A program made the translations under genes and the position numbers. The notes beneath the pieces are model-generated. The model did no database searches. It was not told where the DNA came from and saw only the letters and a program-made list of their open reading frames with translations. 64,000 nucleotides of DNA, taken from contig WNYE01000022.1 of assembly GCA_021396245.1 (NCBI GenBank), forward strand, positions 1 through 64,000, read 5' to 3'. Each line of letters starts with the position of its first letter. The stretch's first letter is position 1. This document shows, piece after piece, positions 58,113 to 64,000 of the stretch. This stretch comes from Sporothrix humicola (taxonomy: Eukaryota; Ascomycota; Sordariomycetes; Ophiostomatales; Ophiostomataceae).

Positions 58113-58514
58113 TTGGGTTGTAAGAAGATCATCTGGTGTTGGGGATATTAAAAGTGCTTTCCTGGGGATTAAATTCGCCTTCCTTAAAATATTGGAGTTA
58201 AATGTCAACAATGGTGGCTAAATTTACTTATTGTTTTGATTTTTTTTTCTTCTTCTACTGATTTTTTTATAAAAATAATTATATGTAAAAGAGAAGATGG
58301 AAGAATTTTTTTAAAAAAAAATCATATTAAACGAAATATTATTTGAACCAAAATGCATTCAATAATATGATAAGTTTTATCTTTATACGAATTCCAACTG
58401 AAAAAAGTTATTAAGCTCGCTGAACGCCTATATATAGTACAACGAAAACCAAGCTGCCAGTATCCCAACCTCCAAAACAAGTGAGCACACTCCTCCCTAC
58501 CCCTCTTACACACC
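58113..58514. other. AT-rich convergent 3' region
   Basis: A short spacer between converging genes with strong AT richness at 58210-58380 (long T and A runs), well below neighbouring GC content. It probably carries the termination and polyadenylation signals of both genes. No gene was seen. Confidence 0.6.
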
Positions 58515-61500
58515 TCACGAGGACGCCTTCTTGGCCTTGGCTGACATTCGATTCTTGCCAGTAAAAACCTGGGACATGATAAAGTGGCTGACGTCCTCGT
58601 CGCCCCAGTAGGTCATGTGTGAGGCAACAATATTTATGGGGTTGAAGTCCATGACGCTCTCTTGGATCTTGAAATCGACGCGCCCGTTGCGGTTGAGCGC
58701 GCGCACCTTGGCCTCCTCGCGGCGCATGCGTTGTGCCTTGGCCTCTTCACGCCGCCACCTGGCTGCCCGTTCCTCGCGGCTCTCATCGCCGTTGCCGTCC
58801 GACTTGCTATCTTTGGCGCTCTCCTTGGCCATGTCGGCGCGCTTCTTTTCAAAGTGCGAGTACAGAGTCTCGACCTCTTGGTCAACCACAATATCGTTGG
58901 CACCGTTATTGCCCTCGCCTGTGGTGCCTTGTTGTCCAAATCTAGAGACATCGTCCGGCGTCAGGCCAAGACTACTCTTGATAATATTTGTTGTAAGGTT
59001 GGCCTGGAGGCTCGACCACATGCCCGAGAAGCTCTGCCCGACTCTGGCGCCAATGTCTGTTAGACCCTGCGGCGCCACGCTGGACAGGATGCCCTTCTTG
59101 GTGTACGGTAGAGGCTGTGGCTTGAGGGTCTTCATGGCTGGCGCAATAAGCGGCTCGAGGCGGTAGCTGATGGGGTCTGACGGGTGGAAGATGTTGAAGA
59201 GCTGGCCCACCTTGGGCGACGATATAGACATGGGCAGTCCCGTTATTGACGACACGCGCTGGTCGGCTGCTGTTGTCGAGGGGGCTGTCATGAAGGTGTC
59301 GTCGGTGTACTCGAAGCCGAAGGGGCTACTGTCGCCGTCTGCCAGCGATGACACTGTCCCTGATGGCGGCTCTGTCAACTGTGGGGACTTGAGTAGATGA
59401 CGGGCAGCAATGGTCCGGCCCTTGAGCATTTGAAATAAGCCGATGGGCGAGCCCAGGCAGTAAAAGTCCTGGACATCAAAGTCAAATTCGAGGTTCTTTT
59501 TGCCATCGACCGGGGACGCTCCTTCGATTTCGTCATCGTCAAACGCCGTGGCGGATTTTGGCTTTCTTGTCTTCGTGGAGGGCCAGATGCTGAGCGGGTT
59601 GCGATACGGCTCCAAGCTGTCGGCCTCGGCCTTCTTTTCTTTCTGGCGGCAAAGGATGTCAAACATGATGGCCGAGCCCAGCGAGTGGCCAATGACATGG
59701 ACGGTACCCTTGAAATTCGGGTTGCGCTCGAGGAACAGGTTATAGATACGATTGGACTCGCTAAGCACAATCTCGGCAATCTGCTCACGATACGCGCTTT
59801 GGTAAAGGAGGATGTCAAGGGCCAAGTCGGAGATGAGCGCACGGGCAAAGGCAACACCTTCGATAGTGATGTCTTCAAGTGCCGGGTACTCTTCCTCCTC
59901 GTCTTCCTCATTCATCTCGCTCAGGTCTTGTTCCTGCCCATTGGTTTTGCTGCGGCGACGCGGGAAGTCTAGTAGGTGTCTCCAGCATACGGGCAGGACC
60001 TGGATGCGGCAGTTTCCTGGGCCCTCGGGCAATTCTGCGTTGAGTGCCCGAAGATCCTTGGATTCGGAATACACGGACTTGAGTGTCTTGCGCAACGTGT
60101 TGACGTCGTGGATAAAGTTGAGGCTCTCCATGCGAAGACCAAGAAGCTGTCCAATACCGTGCGTAACAAGGAACAGATGCTCAATCTCACGTCCCTGAGA
60201 CTCGCCACTCTGTGCGTTGTAGTCGTCCGAGATCTCCTTTTCGGCACGACGCCGGATTTCTTCTGCCTCCTGTTCTGGGTCATTGGTCTCATTGGTGACC
60301 ATTAGTGACGACAGTTGGCGTTGAAGCTGTGTACTGCGCCGCTCAAGTTCCGAAACTGGCTTTGGGTCCTCGTCCTTGTTCTTTACCTTCTCTGATGAAG
60401 TGCGTGCTTCGGTTTCCCAGATATCCTTGCCCTCGGCAGCCACGCTACTTGCGATAGCAGTTGTGCTTGGGGGTGCAGATCGGCGCTTCAAAGCTTTTAG
60501 CCTCTTTTCTTCCGCCTCATCGACTCCTAACCGCTTTTCATCCTTTGCAGGAACCTCCTTGGCCTTTTCCTTGTCGTCTTTGGCCTTTTTCGGTTCCGAG
60601 TAGCCACGGACGACCTTGATACCGCTCATGTAGCCACCACCAGAAAACCGCTCGTACATGGTCGATGCGACCCTCGACAGGACACTATCAGTCGACAACC
60701 ACGCAGTTGTCTCGTCTTGGTAGGTTGCGATATGGCTCATATATTGCCCAAAGAGGCGGTGCGATTCCGGTTGAAATGTTGGCGCGGTTGGGCTCGGCTT
60801 TGGCTTGGGCTTGTCTTGTGTGCCGCTTCCGGCCGTAGCAGAGCTTGACGTTGTCGATGTGAACAATGCAGTCATTGATGCAACAACCGAAGAGGGCGGA
60901 ACCGTAGCATCGGCTTTAGCTTTACTATCGGCCTCGGCGGCTAAGTTATCAGCCGATTTCTTGACCGTCACTTCCTTGTAACCGGCAGCGGGCTGCTTCT
61001 CGCGGACTGGGTAAAGCCACGGCTTCGCCTTCAAGTAGCCTTCCTCGAGCTGGGCAGCCAGGTTTTCTTCGCAAGGCCGAAGATTGGAGCCTTCTTGGTA
61101 GAACCAGGTGCCGCGACGCACATCGTATACTGGTCCTAGCCAGTAGACCGGTGCGAGCTCGCGGTTCTCAATGTCCACATCAAAGAGGAAGTCCTCGTTC
61201 ACAGGTACTTTGACGCCGGACCCCTTAGTCTGTAGCTCATCCGAAGACTTTTCGTCTTTCCCCGAGGCCTCCCCAATGTCGGCTGAACTGCCAGAATCTG
61301 TTGTTGACTTCCCCCTCGCACGCAGACCAGGAAGAGCTTCGTCTCTGTCCTCAAAACCCTCCAGCTCCTTCTGGTAGGCTGTCTCAATCGAGCGGTTGTC
61401 GTTGGCCGAGAAGTTCACGTACTTTTTCGGTGCCTGGGGCGGTTTCGAGTCCTGTGGAGGCTGCTTGCTTCCCATCCAGTGTGACTTCCGTTTTGCAATG

Positions 61501-61784
61501 TCAACGGCATGGAACCACTGGACCTTGAGCGGAGGGCATCCTGGAGGGTACCGTTTGAAACTGCGGCCGTAATAGGATCTCGTGCCGTGGTCAACTGGGC
61601 CAGACGTGGTGATTTTGGGTGTTGTGGATGTAGTGATAGCAGCTGTCGAGCCAGCAGCTGTCGTGGCTGAGTCCGTGGATGCCGAGGTCGGCGTTGGAGT
61701 GCTTCGTCCGCTGCTGGCCCATGGATTCATGGAGCCGAGCAGCGTCGTCTTCTCGGGCTTCTTGTCCCCTGCCGGCGGACCCAT
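58515..61784 (-). CDS. DDHD-domain phospholipase A1 (Ddl1-like), about 1089 aa
   Basis: Intracellular PA-preferring phospholipase A1 family. The lipase nucleophile motif is GHSLGS, preceded by LVTHGIGQ. A C-terminal DDHD domain contains YCLGSPIGLFQ, FNIFHPSDPISYRLEP, GRVDFKIQ and SHMTYWGDEDVSHF, the metal-site-like Asp/His set. An N-terminal segment with YWLGPVYDVRRGTWFYQEG resembles a WWE-like module. Large disordered loops explain the length. The yeast homologue Ddl1 acts in mitochondria. The first in-frame ATG is at 61784. However, the frame is open 65 codons further up to 61979 without an ATG, and that stretch looks like a mitochondrial presequence, so the true start may lie upstream (see findings). 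Single exon otherwise. Confidence 0.9.
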   Translation of the reverse strand: MGPPAGDKKPEKTTLLGSMNPWASSGRSTPTPTSASTDSATTAAGSTAAITTSTTPKITTSGPVDHGTRSYYGRSFKRYPPGCPPLKVQWFHAVDIAKRKSHWMGSKQPPQDSKPPQAPKKYVNFSANDNRSIETAYQKELEGFEDRDEALPGLRARGKSTTDSGSSADIGEASGKDEKSSDELQTKGSGVKVPVNEDFLFDVDIENRELAPVYWLGPVYDVRRGTWFYQEGSNLRPCEENLAAQLEEGYLKAKPWLYPVREKQPAAGYKEVTVKKSADNLAAEADSKAKADATVPPSSVVASMTALFTSTTSSSATAGSGTQDKPKPKPSPTAPTFQPESHRLFGQYMSHIATYQDETTAWLSTDSVLSRVASTMYERFSGGGYMSGIKVVRGYSEPKKAKDDKEKAKEVPAKDEKRLGVDEAEEKRLKALKRRSAPPSTTAIASSVAAEGKDIWETEARTSSEKVKNKDEDPKPVSELERRSTQLQRQLSSLMVTNETNDPEQEAEEIRRRAEKEISDDYNAQSGESQGREIEHLFLVTHGIGQLLGLRMESLNFIHDVNTLRKTLKSVYSESKDLRALNAELPEGPGNCRIQVLPVCWRHLLDFPRRRSKTNGQEQDLSEMNEEDEEEEYPALEDITIEGVAFARALISDLALDILLYQSAYREQIAEIVLSESNRIYNLFLERNPNFKGTVHVIGHSLGSAIMFDILCRQKEKKAEADSLEPYRNPLSIWPSTKTRKPKSATAFDDDEIEGASPVDGKKNLEFDFDVQDFYCLGSPIGLFQMLKGRTIAARHLLKSPQLTEPPSGTVSSLADGDSSPFGFEYTDDTFMTAPSTTAADQRVSSITGLPMSISSPKVGQLFNIFHPSDPISYRLEPLIAPAMKTLKPQPLPYTKKGILSSVAPQGLTDIGARVGQSFSGMWSSLQANLTTNIIKSSLGLTPDDVSRFGQQGTTGEGNNGANDIVVDQEVETLYSHFEKKRADMAKESAKDSKSDGNGDESREERAARWRREEAKAQRMRREEAKVRALNRNGRVDFKIQESVMDFNPINIVASHMTYWGDEDVSHFIMSQVFTGKNRMSAKAKKASS

Positions 61785-62871
61785 TGTGTTGTCAGCGTCC
61801 AATAGTTCCCTACGTGCGACAGGGAGAGACGCAGACAAGGGCCGCCAGCCAAGCGCGTTCCGGACGTGTTTCCAAGAAGATGCGGCGTCCGAGCTGTAGG
61901 GCCGAGCAGTGACGTGGGGGCCTACCGACAAGAGCAGACGTCTCGAAGCTCGCGCCAATGTGAGAGAGCGGAGGCTCACGCACGCGTGAGGGCGGTCAGA
62001 ACGGGGTCAGAGAAGCGGTTCGTGGCACAATTGGGAGCACTTTTCGAGCTTTAGAGCACTCAAAAGTTGATCTCCAGGTCGATCTGCCGCAGATGGTGTG
62101 GCAGCACGCTCTTGCTAGCCTGGTACTTTTTAAGGGTATCCGAATTGATAAATGGTGCTGCAGTTCGAGGTAGAGAATCGAAGTCGAGAAAGATCGTGCA
62201 ATTGATTTATTGTCGAGAAATGAAGAATCAAGACAGGACACATCGACAAGACATCCCTCGGTAGGCTGCCATGTTGACCTTTCTCAGTCTGGCCTTATGA
62301 GCGATTGTGGTAGCTGCGACCAACTAGCCTATGACGGCATTGGCAACAGGCACACAGGGCGCCACGGTGCCTTCCGAATTGAGCACGGCTGCCTCGCACT
62401 GTCCATAAATCGCCGGTGACTCTTGCCATTTGTTCTGTCCCTTGCATGCCCGTCGCCCACCATGCAATTGGCCAGCGCCCTTCGCACCTGCGCTACAGAA
62501 CGTCTAACGCCTGTCTAACAGTCATATTAGGAAGGATGGTGGGGGACGAATAGCCAACCATAGGGCCTAATTTTCGCGGCAAGTGCGCCCCGCCACGCAG
62601 CCTGGTGCAGGGAAGGCGAGACCCATCTCTTGCAGCAGTTAACGCTAAAAAAAATATACAGCAAAAAAGTCCAAATCTCTATTTTGCCAATTATCACCAA
62701 CTGTCTCCCCCCCAAAACACGCATCATTCGACGCCGCGCAACACGTCTCCAGCACACTTCCTGCCCACACGAGCCGCGACATGCGGTAGCAGTGCGTCTG
62801 ACTGAGGCGTGCACGACACACAAACCCTCCCTCGACCGAAACCCACGGAATCCAAACATCCAGCCGCCATA
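61785..62871. other. Divergent intergenic region
   Basis: About 1.1 kb between the phospholipase and Pol III genes. The first 195 bp may be coding as an N-terminal extension of the phospholipase. The rest holds the two promoters. No RNA gene was seen. Confidence 0.5.
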
Positions 62872-64000
62872 ATGAGCGGCGCTCGGCCTCATGGCCCCGT
62901 CAAGGAGCAGATGGTGGACCAGCTGCCGAAGCGGTTCAAGGGCATTAAGTTTGGTATCCAGTATGTTGATACTCTGCATCTTTTCGTTTGTGCTCCGAGA
63001 GCGCTCTTTTGCTGACAACCCCGCTCTAGGTCCAACCAGGATATCGTGAATCAGGCGGTCCTCGAGGTCTCGGACCAGATGCTCTACGACATTGAGAACA
63101 ACCGCGCACCCTACAAGCATGGCCCACTGGACCCCCGACTGGTTCGTTGCCCAATCTATACCGTCTGTATTGTTTTGTCAAGAACAAACTGCTAACTTGT
63201 CTCTAGGGCACGTCAAGCAAGATCGGCAAATGCGCAACATGCATGCAGCCTCTGCAGCTCTGCACTGGTCATTTCGGCCACATCCGACTCCCTCTCCCCG
63301 TCTTCCACATTGGATACCTGCGGTTTATCCAGATGATCCTCCAGAACATTTGCAAGGTGGGTGATATTCTCAGTGTGTTTCAATTCGACCTTTGGTCATT
63401 GCTAACATAACTAGGACTGTGGCCATGTTCTCCTCGCCGAGCCTGACCGGCGGTCGTTCCTTAAAGAGCTTCGACGCCCAGGCATCGACAACCTGCGCCG
63501 TACGGGTATCTCCAAGCGTATCAACGAACAGTGCCGCAAGGCAAAAGTCTGCCACTACTGCGGAGCAACCAACGGTGTGATCAAGAAGCTCGGCACCCTT
63601 AAGCTCGCCCACGACCGTTTCAGTGCTTTCAACCGCTCGACCGCCATGAAGAAGCAGGTGCCCCGCGGCAAGATCGAGTTCGACCAGTCTTTTGCTTCCG
63701 CCAAGAAGTACGTCCCCGACCTCGAGAAACACGTCCGCAAAGCCCTCGAAGATCTCAACCCCCTCCGCGTCCTCAACCTCTTCAAGAAAGTCAGCCCTTC
63801 TGACTGCGAACTGCTCGGTCTCGACCCCTCCGAGGGCCGCCCCGAGATGTTCATCTGGCAATATCTGCCGGCCCCGCCTATCTGTATCCGGCCGTCTGTC
63901 GCACAGGACAACTCGAGCACAGAAGACGACTTGACTACGAAGCTTGCAGAAATTGTGCACTTGAGCGGCCTTATTCGTGGTGCATTGGCCAAGGGAACGC
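62872..64000 (+). CDS. RPC1: RNA polymerase III largest subunit, N-terminal part (partial)
   Basis: The largest catalytic subunit of RNA polymerase III, which makes tRNA and 5S rRNA (yeast Rpo31/Rpc160). Exons are 62872-62960, 63030-63141, 63207-63356 and 63415 to the window edge. Introns are 69, 65 and 58 nt. Splicing gives QSNQDIVNQAVLEVSDQMLYDI and the conserved GPLDPRLGTSSKIGKC. The clamp zinc site is visible as KCATC...LCTGHFGHI, and a second one as DCGH...CRKAKVCHYCG. The sequence IRPSV near the end matches the clamp-head region shared by Pol II and Pol III. The frame is open at base 64000, so roughly the first 310 of about 1450 residues are here. The start is in context AATGAGC after a CT/AC-rich leader. 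Confidence 0.94.

Noticed and set aside
1..64000. CRISPR arrays, operons or bacterial-type regulatory elements
   Set aside because: The window is eukaryotic. No regular spacer arrays were seen, and genes are separately promoted with spliceosomal introns.

Overview
The window is nuclear DNA of a filamentous ascomycete (Pezizomycotina, most likely Sordariomycetes). The genes are dense, with short introns of 50-100 nt carrying CTAAC/CTGAC-type branch sites. Codon third positions are GC-rich, so antisense frames stay open over long stretches. The left end is an AT-rich block with almost no CpA/TpG dinucleotides, the footprint of repeat-induced point mutation (RIP). The proteins are fungal housekeeping types: argininosuccinate synthase, eL18, Pol III largest subunit, OST3/6, fimbrin, sterol acyltransferase and a GH6 cellulase.

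Layout. 1-3128 is a heavily RIPed repeat that ends inside the last codons of a dead Tc1/mariner transposase. 3179-6101 has no recognisable gene and ends in a pyrimidine-rich leader. Then come an orphan 824-aa low-complexity protein (+), a GRF zinc-finger protein (-), an ELMO/CED-12 protein (-), cytidine deaminase (+, 3 exons), a secreted GH6 cellobiohydrolase (-, 3 exons), OST3/OST6 (-, 3 exons) and argininosuccinate synthase (-, 13 exons with 14-nt and 5-nt microexons). An accessory-looking stretch at about 25.6-30.6 kb holds a GIY-YIG nuclease-like protein joined to Myb/SANT-like repeats, plus a small acidic nuclear-type protein. After it come a coiled-coil/AT-hook protein (+), an SDR (-), a mitochondrial FtsJ-type rRNA 2'-O-methyltransferase (+), eL18 (-), a mitochondrial carrier (-), a 4.4-kb gene-poor gap, an SR splicing factor (-), sterol O-acyltransferase (-), fimbrin (-), a RING-like protein (+), a DDHD phospholipase A1 (-) and the 5' part of the Pol III largest subunit (+, running off the right edge).

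The genes do not form a pathway cluster; most are independent housekeeping units. The accessory stretch at 25.6-30.6 kb is the best candidate for something undescribed. Its large gene combines a GIY-YIG nuclease-like fold with tandem SANT-like repeats and shows signs of decay: an in-frame TAG that needs a weak intron, and a frameshift inside the repeat array. It lies between two tRNA-like A-box motifs, with a palindrome and a hairpin at one edge. A separate repeat of about 200 bp occurs upstream of OST3/6 and again upstream of the coiled-coil gene. Exon structures were worked out by eye from splice signals and reading frame, with no expression data.
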